Below, in pieces: positions 33,558-43,169 of a DNA stretch of 64,000 bases. Source of the stretch: Bacteroidales bacterium (GTDB lineage Bacteria; Bacteroidota; Bacteroidia; Bacteroidales; P3); contig JAFWOP010000058.1 of NCBI GenBank assembly GCA_017545365.1, positions 1 to 64,000 on the forward strand, read 5' to 3'. Position numbers and translations under genes: made by a program. Position 1 is the stretch's first letter. Every line of letters begins with the position of its first letter. The notes beneath the pieces are model-generated. The model was not told where the DNA came from. It was given only the letters and a program-made list of their open reading frames with translations, and made no database searches.

Positions 33558-35489
33558 TCAGAAGACAAACGTCAACGGCACCGTCACCACATCAGCCATC
33601 GGCTGGTAGGTCGTATGCTGTCGGGCTAAGTAATGCCTGACAGCATGAGCAAATACCGCACAACATGTACCCACGACAGCACCCGTCACCACATCGGTGG
33701 GGTAATGGGCACCTACATACATGCGGCTGAACCCTACGCCCGCTGCCCAGAGATAGGCTGGCACCATCACATACCACTTCGGGTACATCAGTGCGAGGGT
33801 GGTTGCTGTTGCAAAACAGAGCGACGTATGCCCCGATGGGAACGAGGGGTCGCGCACAGGCTGAAGGCAGAAGAGCTCTGAGGGATACGACTGATAGGGC
33901 CTCGGACGCCGCACGGCCATCTTCACGGCAGATGTCACCCCCAAAGTCAATAACCACGATGCCCCCAATTCTGCAGCATCGCACTTGACAGCCTCATCCT
34001 TCGTCCTCATACCATAAACAAAATGGCCTAATGCGGGGACGGGCGAGAGCGCAAGGCTGTTACTGACGGTCAGCCAGAACTTATTGCGAGAGGGAGACCG
34101 TCGCTGCTGGATGGTATATAGACTCCAAAAGTCGCGGTCATAGCGTTCATTCAGGGCAGCGGACAATCGTGCTGCCACCACTTTATAGCCCTCGCCCATG
34201 AGATAATTGCCCGAAAAATAGGCGGGGTCGCAAACGCCATCCTGCTCCAGGCAGCTATAGATATCGACGTAATGCACCCTCTCATAAGATACGGCCAACT
34301 GCCGTAGCCATCGGTTGAACTGGCTGATGCGCACATTGGGGTTGGCTGTCGGCATAAGGCTGACCAAATACACCGGCCTCAAAGGGTTGGCTGAGACAAT
34401 CGTCTCTACCAGTCGTGCATATTGGTTTTGCACGCTGTCCATTGGCATCGTACTGTTCACCTCGCCAGTAGCAGTGTAGAGGATGGTGGCTCGTGGCATG
34501 TAGTGACCCACCAATCGTTTTGCCCCATAAATAGTAGCATCAACGGCTGCTGCCGTGCGTTTGATGCAAGGTGTCGTGTCCTCATAGCTCCAACCGATAG
34601 CCCTATTGCGAACAAAAGGGTTCTCCAGCAATTCGTGCCATTCACCACACTTGACCATTTCGTCACCAAAGAACATTACTTCGGGAATGTCGGCACCCAC
34701 AAAATAGCTACTGAAATAAGAGGCACGCATCCCCATCGACCCTTTGAGGCCAGCGGTATACTGCTGGTTGGTGTCGACAGGAAGCTTGTAGTCAACCATT
34801 TCCCCCAGATAGGGTGCTATTACGTCACACCAAATCTTATACCCTTTAGGTGTGAGGTGAAGCCCGTCGAGACTTATCGTAGTGTCGGTCGGTATGTTTT
34901 TGAACTGCTCCCACATATCAAAATATTGGATGCCCGCCGTATCAGCCAGATGCTGCAGCAACCGATTGGCAGCTTGTTCGTCTGCTAAGGTGCGACGACC
35001 AGCAGTGGTAGGTAAAATACTATGAAGAAGTATGTGGGTGCGAGGCGACAATTGATTCACATGCGAGACAATCTCGGCCACATTGTCAGCTATATGTTGT
35101 GGAGTATGGCCATATTCAAGGTCGTTGGCTCCAATCATCAGCACCAGCTGAAAAGGATGGCCTTGCACCAGCATATCGATATGGCGAAGCACATCATCGC
35201 TTGTGGCTCCAGAAGCCCCACGATTGTAAATACGATATGGGGGGTGTGGCTGAATGACCTCGTTCCAATTGAACATCTCGGTGATGCTGTTGCCGACAAA
35301 GATGATGGCATTGGAGTCGACAGGCAGTTGTCGGAACATGTCGTAGCGGTGGTTACGCTGCGGCTCATCGGCAAAAGCATTGTTAAAAAGGGCTGCGAAC
35401 AGAAGTAGGGCAATTAGGAACCTTATGAATGTGGGGATGTGAGAGAAAGCAAAATTTTGCGTTCCAGTATTTGTCTTCTTTAACTCCAT
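33558..35489 (-). CDS. SGNH hydrolase - degenerate SGNH - PAP2 phosphatase fusion
   Basis: The 643-residue protein joins three modules. After a membrane/signal segment (about 20-40), the first SGNH hydrolase (about 55-232) has all blocks: VGNSIT with Ser68, NRGASG, GAND (120-123) and DGLH (208-211). The second SGNH-like module (about 255-450) is degenerate: FFGDE replaces GDS, TGEVN replaces GxND, and no DxxH is found. The third (about 470-625) is a PAP2 phosphatase with all three motifs: KMAVRRPRP (523-531), PSGHT (551-555) and SRMYVGAHYPTD (588-599). An envelope lipid or glycan esterase plus lipid phosphatase is plausible; the substrate is unknown. Confidence 0.87.
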   Translation of the reverse strand: MELKKTNTGTQNFAFSHIPTFIRFLIALLLFAALFNNAFADEPQRNHRYDMFRQLPVDSNAIIFVGNSITEMFNWNEVIQPHPPYRIYNRGASGATSDDVLRHIDMLVQGHPFQLVLMIGANDLEYGHTPQHIADNVAEIVSHVNQLSPRTHILLHSILPTTAGRRTLADEQAANRLLQHLADTAGIQYFDMWEQFKNIPTDTTISLDGLHLTPKGYKIWCDVIAPYLGEMVDYKLPVDTNQQYTAGLKGSMGMRASYFSSYFVGADIPEVMFFGDEMVKCGEWHELLENPFVRNRAIGWSYEDTTPCIKRTAAAVDATIYGAKRLVGHYMPRATILYTATGEVNSTMPMDSVQNQYARLVETIVSANPLRPVYLVSLMPTANPNVRISQFNRWLRQLAVSYERVHYVDIYSCLEQDGVCDPAYFSGNYLMGEGYKVVAARLSAALNERYDRDFWSLYTIQQRRSPSRNKFWLTVSNSLALSPVPALGHFVYGMRTKDEAVKCDAAELGASWLLTLGVTSAVKMAVRRPRPYQSYPSELFCLQPVRDPSFPSGHTSLCFATATTLALMYPKWYVMVPAYLWAAGVGFSRMYVGAHYPTDVVTGAVVGTCCAVFAHAVRHYLARQHTTYQPMADVVTVPLTFVF

Positions 35490-35510
35490 ATTTAACTTCG
35501 TAATAAACTC

Positions 35511-38189
35511 CTACACAAAAGAGCATTCGTTAGGGTTCTGCCGACATTTATCGATAATGTCACGGACCCATGTTTGAGAGATGGGGTACACCTCGTCAAG
35601 CGGCTTGGAAAGTTTCTCTACCAAGAGGTGTGTGTTGTCCTGGTGTTCCAGTTTTTCCAGCTCGTCGGAGACCATCTGCCAGTCGTGGGTTGCCAGCTTC
35701 AAAGGGATGAAATTACGGAGGTCGAAGTTCCCGATAGTCATATTGTCAATTCCTTCGGTAGCGATGCGGCTGTGGGCACGTGCCAGCCGTATCTCGCCCA
35801 CCTCCTGCAGCACATGCAGGTATTTCTCATACAGCACATATTCGTTGAGCAGGAAGGCAACGGTCTGTGCATTCAACCGATTCCATACCGAGGTGGGGAG
35901 GGGGCGTGACACAAAGCGGCCAATCATGAAGGAACCAGCGTTGAGGCCTGTGAGGTTATTGGCGATGCATATTTTTGCCACCTGCTGAAAGAAATGGACC
36001 TTGCGGCCATTGTTGAGGAGGGTGAAGACACGCGACTGGTCCTGATGGGACCCCATGCGGCTTTCCAGCACCTGACGGATGTATTGGTCGGAATGGTCCT
36101 GATACCAATTGTTTACTATTCCTTTGGCAGTGTCGGGCTTGTCCTGTAGGTCGAGCCGGATGAGACGGGCCAGTTTGTCGAGGTTGTCGATAACAGAGGC
36201 CTGCCCGCTGGTGATGATTTCCTGATAGTCTTCGTAAGCACTCTTCATCTCGTTGAAGAACTGCACCTCGTTCTCGGCGAGGGCCACGTTTTCGCCATGG
36301 AGGAATTTGGAGAAACGTGCCGGCCTGAAGGCTGCAACCCCCTTGTAGATAGTCTGCTCGTGGCTGGAAATGGTGATTTGGTCAAGTTCCTTAAGCGTGA
36401 CGCCTTGCTCGTTGACCAGCATAGGCACATCATCGCGCACCTCCAGGCGGATGCCATAGTTGTGAAGGTTCATCAGGGCGGGGATGCCATAGCCGCGGCA
36501 GGCGGTGACCACATGGATGGCGGCGGGTGTCATGCTGAGGATGGCCTGCACCTCGTTGAGGACGATGGTGTCCTCGGGGATGAAGCGTTCCTGACAGAGG
36601 CAGACCTGATGGCCTTTCTCTGAGAGTTCGCGTGCCATGGCGGCACTGAAACAGAGCTGTGCGGTGATGGCGGTACGAGGTAACACACTCAGCCCCTTGC
36701 CGAAGGTCTGCAGTTTGTGCAGCGACTGGTCGTCGATGGCGGCAGAGACGATTTGTCGCAGGTGGTAGGGCTTGATGATATTCATCACATGGCTTTTGCC
36801 GATTCTGCCTTCGCGCAGTAGGTCGATGGCCGAGATGAGTGCGGCACGGCCTGTCAGCTCCGACATGTTCAGCTGCAACACAGAGAAAAGGCTCACCTGT
36901 CGCGGACGGGTTTCGACAGCAAATTCGATGGTGACGGGCGACTTGTAGCGCTCTTCCAGCTTGACTAAGAGGGGGTGGAAGTGATATACGGCGGGGAACT
37001 CCTCTTTGATGGTGTCGCGGTTGGTGTAGGCGGTATCCTCCGAGGATACGTCGCCAGTCATAATTTCTTCGCCAAAGATGTTGCGATAGCTCTCAATCTG
37101 GCTTCCCTTACCAGTATGGCTGTTGCGGCTGTAGAGTACGCCGGGATAGGATTCGTTGTTGCCGATAGTCCAAACCATCCGCTGAAGGATGAGCGAGGGG
37201 AAAGCCTGCTTGCCCTGCATAAAGGTAAGGATGAGGTCCTGGTTTTTGGTATAGAATGAACGCACATAGCGCACCATCTGTAGTGTTTGGTAGAAGGCAT
37301 CGGTGAGCAGCCGGTCGCCGTCCTCTCTGGCCTCACGAATCTCTTTTTCCATCATCTCGATACGGTCCTGTTGCAACCGGATATCCAGAGTGATGTCAGA
37401 AATCTGATACTTGGTCTCCAGCCCTACCATTTCGGCGATGGTATGAAGCGTGGAGAGATAGACACGGTTGGCCATATTGTCTCCATGGGTGCGACGCAGG
37501 GCCTCGTAGGCGGTCCGTGTAACTCCGATATTCAGCAGGGTGGGCATCAGCCCCGGTATATATTGGGGCATGGCACAACGGATAGCTATAACCAAGGGAT
37601 GTTCATCGTCGCCCAACGTCAGATGGGTCATGATTTCCAGATAGCGGATAGCCTCCATCAACCTTGCTTCCAAATTTTCCGGGTGCATGTAAGATTCGGA
37701 AGTGAGTATGACGAAGTCGGGGACAGGGTAGCAGTTGCGGGTCAGGTCGACCAACATACGGCCTTTGTAGCTGATTTGGTCGTCGGTGAGCTGTTGCTGG
37801 GTGAGGGCTGTAATCAATTCGGGGTTGTCGGGTGTCGGATGATTGTTCACGTAGGAGATGATGATGTCACGAAAGTCCTTACGACTCTGGGCCAGTTGCT
37901 GCAGCTGTTCCTCCGTGGCCGTGCCTTCATGCTCGGCCAGCAGCAGACGGAAATAGTTCTCTTTGTCGCGCCCTTTATGTTTCAGAAGCCAATACATATC
38001 GTACCAACGAGGAGGAAACTCACGTTTGGCATCGTCACCATCGAGGGTATATATGACCGTGCCAGGTTTGTTGCCTTCGAGGATGTTATTGCTGTCGTCA
38101 ACATCGCAGTTGAACACTTCGGGTCCTTCAGCCGCATATCGGCAAACCATGTAGAAGTTTGGGTAGCTTGCCCGTATTAGATTTATCAT
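35511..38189 (-). CDS. PPDK-like protein lacking the C-terminal PEP/pyruvate barrel
   Basis: The 892-residue protein is related to pyruvate, phosphate dikinase. The ATP-grasp part is recognisable (KGRMLVDLTRNCYPVPDFVI, IRCAMPQYIPGLMPTLLNIG at 203-222, GVLYSRNSHTGKG at 350-362, FAVETRPRQVSLFSV). The swivelling phosphohistidine domain (about 495-580) keeps the active-site pattern IHVVTACRGYGIP with His559. The TIM-barrel that binds PEP/pyruvate is not found; residues 590-892 are instead a helical, unrecognised region. It therefore probably cannot carry out the full PPDK reaction and may phosphorylate a different acceptor. It lies 21 nt upstream of the SGNH-PAP2 gene on the same strand. Confidence 0.8.
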   Translation of the reverse strand: MINLIRASYPNFYMVCRYAAEGPEVFNCDVDDSNNILEGNKPGTVIYTLDGDDAKREFPPRWYDMYWLLKHKGRDKENYFRLLLAEHEGTATEEQLQQLAQSRKDFRDIIISYVNNHPTPDNPELITALTQQQLTDDQISYKGRMLVDLTRNCYPVPDFVILTSESYMHPENLEARLMEAIRYLEIMTHLTLGDDEHPLVIAIRCAMPQYIPGLMPTLLNIGVTRTAYEALRRTHGDNMANRVYLSTLHTIAEMVGLETKYQISDITLDIRLQQDRIEMMEKEIREAREDGDRLLTDAFYQTLQMVRYVRSFYTKNQDLILTFMQGKQAFPSLILQRMVWTIGNNESYPGVLYSRNSHTGKGSQIESYRNIFGEEIMTGDVSSEDTAYTNRDTIKEEFPAVYHFHPLLVKLEERYKSPVTIEFAVETRPRQVSLFSVLQLNMSELTGRAALISAIDLLREGRIGKSHVMNIIKPYHLRQIVSAAIDDQSLHKLQTFGKGLSVLPRTAITAQLCFSAAMARELSEKGHQVCLCQERFIPEDTIVLNEVQAILSMTPAAIHVVTACRGYGIPALMNLHNYGIRLEVRDDVPMLVNEQGVTLKELDQITISSHEQTIYKGVAAFRPARFSKFLHGENVALAENEVQFFNEMKSAYEDYQEIITSGQASVIDNLDKLARLIRLDLQDKPDTAKGIVNNWYQDHSDQYIRQVLESRMGSHQDQSRVFTLLNNGRKVHFFQQVAKICIANNLTGLNAGSFMIGRFVSRPLPTSVWNRLNAQTVAFLLNEYVLYEKYLHVLQEVGEIRLARAHSRIATEGIDNMTIGNFDLRNFIPLKLATHDWQMVSDELEKLEHQDNTHLLVEKLSKPLDEVYPISQTWVRDIIDKCRQNPNECSFV

Positions 38190-38275
38190 AATATAGAAAG
38201 TTTTTGAGTTGACTGTTTTTAAGGGTCTGAGGGCAGGGGGTATAGCCTATCAAGGTGTGGCAGCCTATCTAACCA

Positions 38276-39319
38276 CTATTCTCCAACCTTAACAATATAA
38301 GCACATGCCGAATCGATAATATTGTCGTGCCCTCGTTGTTGGGCCGCACTGCGGTCGAAAGAGAGGTGGATGTCGGGCGGAACGCCGTTTTCGTAGTTTT
38401 GCCCGTCGAGCGAAAGGGTGCGGGTTACTGACAGGCGGTAACGCCAGGCGTTGGGCAGAAAGCCCATGGAGGGAAGTGCCAGCCCCCCGCCAGTGGTGTC
38501 GCCCATGAGGAGGACATTGTCGTAAGCTTTTGTGCAGAGTGCGAAGAGGCTTGCTGCGCTGAAACAGGCTCGGTCGGTAAGCACTACAACAGGTTTGTCA
38601 AACGCGTCGGCGGCATCCACTTGTGGCGCATAGGTAGTGGCTGGTGGGGTGAAGTCGTTGTGTTGCGGGCCCGACTTTATTTGACTGGTATAGAGTGGCT
38701 GCCCGTCAGAGGGGAGGATGCTGAGCAGCTGGAAAACATTTTTCAGCGAGCCGCCCCCATTGCCGCGGATGTCGAGTACCAACCCTTGCGCATCAGGGTA
38801 GGAACGGAGTGCTTGACGCAGAAGAGGAATGGAGAGCGTGGTGCTGAACGAGCCATAGTAGAAGTATATCACACGGCCGCCATAAAGCCCTTGATGGGCT
38901 ACGCCACCCGCACTGCGGTAGTGAGGCCCCAGATAGTACAGCATGACGGTGTTGAAGTCAATACCCGAATGGGCATAAAAGTCATAGTAGAGCGAGTCGC
39001 AGCGCCCTACATCGAATCCTGCATAGAGATTGACATGCCCGTCATGCAGCGTACCCAGCATGGCGGCACAAATACGGAAGAGGCTATCGGCGGTCATCCC
39101 ATCATACACTTGAGGACTGAGACTGTCGTAGACGGCCTGCCAGTCGACCTGTTTGACATCAAAAAGCGAATATTGTTTATCCACCTGCTGCCATAAATAG
39201 CCGAAAGTGTGAGTGGCGGTGGCGGGAATGTCGTCTGTCATCAGCAACCGCTCACACGAAGAGCATAGCAGTGCGGCAATCAGTAATAGGGTCAGGGGGC
39301 GGTATTGCGTCATATTCAT
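38276..39319 (-). CDS. S41 family peptidase lipoprotein
   Basis: S41 (C-terminal processing-type) serine peptidases cleave envelope proteins. This 347-residue version begins with a lipoprotein signal (lipobox CSSC, Cys22) and carries the catalytic-domain landmarks LVLDIRGNGGGS (180-191) and the nucleophile region DRACFSAASLF with Ser254, followed by GDTTGGGLALPS and the end segment NGVPPDIHL. No clear PDZ domain precedes it. The gene is on the minus strand with an outer-membrane protein upstream (49-nt gap). Confidence 0.87.
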   Translation of the reverse strand: MNMTQYRPLTLLLIAALLCSSCERLLMTDDIPATATHTFGYLWQQVDKQYSLFDVKQVDWQAVYDSLSPQVYDGMTADSLFRICAAMLGTLHDGHVNLYAGFDVGRCDSLYYDFYAHSGIDFNTVMLYYLGPHYRSAGGVAHQGLYGGRVIYFYYGSFSTTLSIPLLRQALRSYPDAQGLVLDIRGNGGGSLKNVFQLLSILPSDGQPLYTSQIKSGPQHNDFTPPATTYAPQVDAADAFDKPVVVLTDRACFSAASLFALCTKAYDNVLLMGDTTGGGLALPSMGFLPNAWRYRLSVTRTLSLDGQNYENGVPPDIHLSFDRSAAQQRGHDNIIDSACAYIVKVGE

Positions 39320-39368
39320 AGAGAGTTAAAAGCTGTTGTGGCAGCCAGATTATTATCAGTTGATTAGT

Positions 39369-40169
39369 TCACCGTAGTCTGATTCCAAGGGTGAGCATGA
39401 GAGCATGACTTGCATAGTCGAAACGATGGGGTGCGCTGACTCGGTCGGGCGATACGCGCGAGGTCAGATACGCCCAATGATAGGAAAACCCCACGGTGTT
39501 GCCGCTGCGCAGCATGAGCGTGGCACCCAAACTGGTTTCTGCCCCCGGAGCCCAAACTCCATAGCCAACATATTGGTCGAACGTATTAGCCACTGGGTCG
39601 CTGAGATCTTGGTCAAAGTTGTCCATATAGGCGAAACCAGGTCGGTAGGCCACCGCCAAGGGCGTGAAGGCGATAGCCGCGTGAAAACACCATCGCTGAA
39701 GACTGTATATCATTGCAGATTCCACATTCAGCCTCAAAAAGTTGCCATAACCCATGTTGGCATTGCCCAAGGTACTGTTGTAGCGGATGTCGAAGAGGTC
39801 GTCGACTGAGCCTCCGACCCACAACTGCCAAGGTGTGGAGGATGGGACGCGGAAACATGCGCGGAAACCCACCACCGGATGGCCGCCATAGGCATGAAAA
39901 TAGGACCACCGTGCTTTGAGCCCGTAGCCACCGCCCGCTGCCGAAAGATAGGCTTCATAACAGCGGCTGGGCTTCTCAACCCTCACCGAAAAGCCAGGGT
40001 ACAGCTCCATCCCTTTATAGGTGAAGGGCGAAGCCCCCAATTCGCGATAAAGACCGTAACCACCACCCCCATGAAGGGTTAGTACCACATGCGAAAGACT
40101 GTCGCTCATGGCGTGTGTGACAGGGGGTGCGAGCAGCACCAAGAGGAGGATGAACAGGTGGCGTTTCAT
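39369..40169 (-). CDS. Hypothetical outer-membrane beta-barrel protein
   Basis: The 266 residues begin with a signal peptide (MKRHLFILLLVLLAPPVTHA). The rest alternates glycine- and aromatic-rich strands (VVLTLHGGGGYGLYRELG, CYEAYLSAAGGGYGLKARWS, SHALMLTLGIRLR) and ends in a barrel-like strand with terminal Arg. This suggests an 8- to 12-strand outer-membrane barrel. I cannot name a family. It lies immediately upstream of the S41 peptidase gene and may be its partner. Confidence 0.7.
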   Translation of the reverse strand: MKRHLFILLLVLLAPPVTHAMSDSLSHVVLTLHGGGGYGLYRELGASPFTYKGMELYPGFSVRVEKPSRCYEAYLSAAGGGYGLKARWSYFHAYGGHPVVGFRACFRVPSSTPWQLWVGGSVDDLFDIRYNSTLGNANMGYGNFLRLNVESAMIYSLQRWCFHAAIAFTPLAVAYRPGFAYMDNFDQDLSDPVANTFDQYVGYGVWAPGAETSLGATLMLRSGNTVGFSYHWAYLTSRVSPDRVSAPHRFDYASHALMLTLGIRLR

Positions 40170-40186
40170 TTTTTTTCGACAAAAAA

Positions 40187-40217
40187 GTTTCTATTCAAAA
40201 AAAAAGATTTATCTTTG
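40187..40217 (+). promoter_or_regulatory. Promoter of the coiled-coil lipoprotein gene
   Basis: TATCTTTG (40210-40217) with GTTTC about 19 nt upstream (40187-40191) fits the Bacteroidota promoter. It supports the ATG at 40279 over the upstream TTG at 40252. Confidence 0.65.
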
Positions 40218-40278
40218 CATTTCGATTACAAAAGTACTAATTTTTTTTTAATTGAATAAGAATAAATACATAAATACA

Positions 40279-41682
40279 ATGAAGACAGTAAGAAAGAATT
40301 CATTTTTCACCCTTGTGGCACTTACATTTTTGACTGTAGGCTGCCTGATTTCTTGCAAACAGAACTCCCAAAATGGGCCTACGGTCCACGAAATGCAGGT
40401 CCGCCTGGACGAAATCATGAAGGAGTACCAGGTCATGCAGCAGAGCTGCGACGAGTACACCCAGCAGCTGGCACAACGCGACAGCTCCATCCAGGCCCAA
40501 GCCGCCGAAATCCAGAACCTGATTGACCAGCTGAACAACGCTGGCAGCAAAGGCTCCTACACCAAGTCAGGTCGCAACGGCCGCTCCAGCGGATCTGTCA
40601 GCAGCTCCAAGCTGCGGAAGCTCAACGCACAGCTGGAGGCCAAGAAGGCCGAAATCGCCTACCTCCAGCAGCGTCTCGACCAGCAGACCGCCGAGCTCAA
40701 CGACCTCAGAAACACTGAGGGCTTCGGCGACCGCGAGACCATCGCCCGTCTGCAACGCCTCGTGAAGGAGCAGGATGCCCGCATCGTGGCCCTCTCCAAC
40801 GACAAGGTGGTCCTCACCAACATCAACGACTCCCTCACCGCCCGCATGGCCTACCTCCTGGGTCAGCGTCCTAGCAACGACGCCGTGAGTGCCGAGGCCG
40901 CCGCCCAAATCGCCCTGCTCCAAGGCCAGGTGGCTACCCAGCAATCTCAAATCGCACAACTGCAGGAAGACCTCGCCCGTCAGGTGGCCCTCGTAAATGA
41001 AGCCAACGAGGCCGCCAACAACGCCAAGGCCGAAGCCGCCAAGGCTGCCGCCAGCACCAAGTCCGACGTGGCCAAGACCAAGGGCAACATCAACAAGAAA
41101 CTCGCCCAGCTGCAGGCCCAGTGCGACGAATACTATGAGGAAATCGAGCGCCTCCGCGCCGAGAACATCATCCTCCGCAACGAGAACGACAGCCTCCGCA
41201 ATGAGGTGGTGGCCATCCGTCGCAATGCCGAGAACGTGGCCGTGGAGAACGCCAAGATGGCCGCACGTGTAAGCCGTGCCTCGGTCCTCTCCACTTCCGA
41301 CGTCACCGTCACCCCCCTGAAACTCCTCTCCAACGGCACTGGCCGTCCCTCTAACCGCGCCTCCGCAGTCAAAGCCTTCCGCATCGAGGGCTACCTGCTG
41401 GCTAACAACGTCATCGAACCCGGCACCATCACCATCTACGCCGTCATCACCTCGCCTTCCAACGTGGTTCTGCACAACGGCACCGTGGAGCAGAAGTTCG
41501 ACGCCAACGGAGTCCGCACCACCTACACCACAGTCCGCGCCTTCGAATTCACCGGCGACTCCCGCCAGTTCGACATGAGCTGGAGCATGGACAGCGATTC
41601 CGAACTTGAAGCCGGTATCTACCGCGTGAGCCTCTTCGCCAACGGCAACCTCATCGGCGTGACCGAATTCAAGTTGAAATAA
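40279..41682 (+). CDS. Coiled-coil lipoprotein
   Basis: From the ATG at 40279 the product is 467 residues. It starts with a lipoprotein signal (MKTVRKNSFF to GCLISC; Cys22 or Cys26). Residues about 40-340 are a long, Ala-, Gln-, Glu- and Asn-rich heptad region (NAQLEAKKAEIAYLQQRLDQ, LRAENIILRNENDSLRNEV) interrupted by a Gly/Ser linker (SKGSYTKSGRNGRSSGSVSS). A C-terminal globular domain (about 345-467: VTPLKLLSNGTGRPSNR, FRIEGYLLANNVIEPGTITI) follows. An envelope spacer or cell-division scaffold role is possible but not shown. Confidence 0.75.
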   Translation: MKTVRKNSFFTLVALTFLTVGCLISCKQNSQNGPTVHEMQVRLDEIMKEYQVMQQSCDEYTQQLAQRDSSIQAQAAEIQNLIDQLNNAGSKGSYTKSGRNGRSSGSVSSSKLRKLNAQLEAKKAEIAYLQQRLDQQTAELNDLRNTEGFGDRETIARLQRLVKEQDARIVALSNDKVVLTNINDSLTARMAYLLGQRPSNDAVSAEAAAQIALLQGQVATQQSQIAQLQEDLARQVALVNEANEAANNAKAEAAKAAASTKSDVAKTKGNINKKLAQLQAQCDEYYEEIERLRAENIILRNENDSLRNEVVAIRRNAENVAVENAKMAARVSRASVLSTSDVTVTPLKLLSNGTGRPSNRASAVKAFRIEGYLLANNVIEPGTITIYAVITSPSNVVLHNGTVEQKFDANGVRTTYTTVRAFEFTGDSRQFDMSWSMDSDSELEAGIYRVSLFANGNLIGVTEFKLK

Positions 41683-41702
41683 ACGAATTAACAAACTCGT
41701 GA

Positions 41703-43169
41703 ATGTTGGTTTCTTCGCAACCGTCGTTTTCTCGCCTCGGCATAGTGCAAACACAGCGTGATTTGCCCTCTGCACTCGGTTTATCGAAAACGTTGTCTAA
41801 CCAGACAAAATACAATACCCTCCGCCAGACATTCTCCGAGTTTGTCTATGAAAGTTATCAGTACGATGTGCAGTCCGACGGACTGCACATCGTTTTTACT
41901 TTCCGTCTGGGAAACGATATCCTTTTCCAACCCTCCGCCTTCATCCCATCCCGTCCGTTCCTCCGGTTCGACCAACCAGCCGATGCCATGAACACCTTGG
42001 TTTTCAACATCGGACTGATTGAGTTGGTGAGCTACTGGAAATGTGCCTGTCCCCCCAAAGTACGAATCCTTTGTGGAACCTTGGACCCCCGTCAGGCCGC
42101 CTTCTGGAAGAAAATCTACTTCAACGGGTTGGGCGAATTCTTCTACACCAACGGCATCAATGCCACCATCGACGACTTCATGGAGGTGGACTGCTTGAGT
42201 GCTGACGCGTCAAAACAATCAAGCAATCAAGCAATCAAGCAATCAAGCAATCAAGCAGACTACCTAGTGCCTATCGGAGGTGGCAAAGATTCGGTGGTAA
42301 CCCTCGAATTGCTCTCAGCACATAGCAAACAGCCCGTCGTACCCCTCATCATGAATCCACGCGGGGCCACGGTGGGATGTATCGAGGCTGCAGGCTACTC
42401 TATCGACGATGTGCTGGTGATAAATCGAACCATCCACCCCAGTCTCTTGGAGCTTAACGCCCAAGGTTACTTCAACGGGCACACCCCCTTCAGCGCCATG
42501 CTGGCGTTCTACACCCTCTTGGCAGCGCAGCTGAGCGGCGTCCCCAACATAGCCCTCTCCAACGAGAATAGCGCCAACGAATCGACAGTGGTGGGCACAA
42601 ACGTCAACCACCAGTATTCCAAGAGCCTTGAATTCGAAGACGACTTCCGACAGTATGTGGCACAATACATCTCACCCTCGTTCAACTATTTCAGCTTCCT
42701 GCGGCCCCTCTCCGAGCTGCAGATAGCCATGCTCTTCAGCCAGAACGAGAAATACTTCGACGTGTTCCGCAGCTGCAATGCCGGAAGCAAACAGGACGTA
42801 TGGTGCGGACGCTGTGCTAAATGCCTCTTCGCCTACATCATCCTCTCCCCCTTCATCCCACCCCAGCGGCTCAACGCCATCTTCGGCAAAGCCATGCTCG
42901 ACGACATCGAGCTTCGCCCCTTCTTCGAACAACTTACCGGCCTTGCCGAAACCAAGCCCTTCGAATGCGTGGGAACCATCAGCGAAGTGCACTCCGCCCT
43001 CGCCATGACCATCCGGCGATGGTACCCCACCCAACGGCCAGCCCTCTTGACCGACTACGTACCGCAGCCACCCTCTACACCGCTCAACATCCTTTTCCCT
43101 CATCACAATCTAAACAACCACGAGCTAGCACTGCTCACTCAATATGTTCAGGCAGCAGCAACTATATAA
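41703..43169 (+). CDS. murL: UDP-MurNAc-L-Ala-L-Glu epimerase MurL, with in-frame repeat insertion
   Basis: MurL epimerises the terminal L-Glu of UDP-MurNAc-L-Ala-L-Glu to D-Glu, an alternative to glutamate racemase first shown in Xanthomonas. The 488 residues show the family motifs: NGLGEFFYTNGIN, the PP-loop-like GGGKDS (192-197), NAQGYFNGHTPFSA, SNENSANE (286-293), VNHQYSK, FLRPLSEL, SCN, WCGRCAKC (367-374) and KPFECVG. Just before GGGKDS, residues about 170-186 are made of an octamer DNA repeat (SKQSSNQAIKQSSNQAD) in a region that looks like a variable linker. murD2 overlaps the 3' end by 26 nt. Confidence 0.9.
   Translation: MLVSSQPSFSRLGIVQTQRDLPSALGLSKTLSNQTKYNTLRQTFSEFVYESYQYDVQSDGLHIVFTFRLGNDILFQPSAFIPSRPFLRFDQPADAMNTLVFNIGLIELVSYWKCACPPKVRILCGTLDPRQAAFWKKIYFNGLGEFFYTNGINATIDDFMEVDCLSADASKQSSNQAIKQSSNQADYLVPIGGGKDSVVTLELLSAHSKQPVVPLIMNPRGATVGCIEAAGYSIDDVLVINRTIHPSLLELNAQGYFNGHTPFSAMLAFYTLLAAQLSGVPNIALSNENSANESTVVGTNVNHQYSKSLEFEDDFRQYVAQYISPSFNYFSFLRPLSELQIAMLFSQNEKYFDVFRSCNAGSKQDVWCGRCAKCLFAYIILSPFIPPQRLNAIFGKAMLDDIELRPFFEQLTGLAETKPFECVGTISEVHSALAMTIRRWYPTQRPALLTDYVPQPPSTPLNILFPHHNLNNHELALLTQYVQAAATI
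42211..42257 (+). repeat. Repeat D insertion inside murL
   Basis: Five perfect CAATCAAG octamers (42216-42255) with a degenerate unit before them. Because 8 is not a multiple of 3, the array encodes the same eight-residue cycle (QSSNQAIK) in any frame on this strand; the other strand contains stops. Confidence 0.9.
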
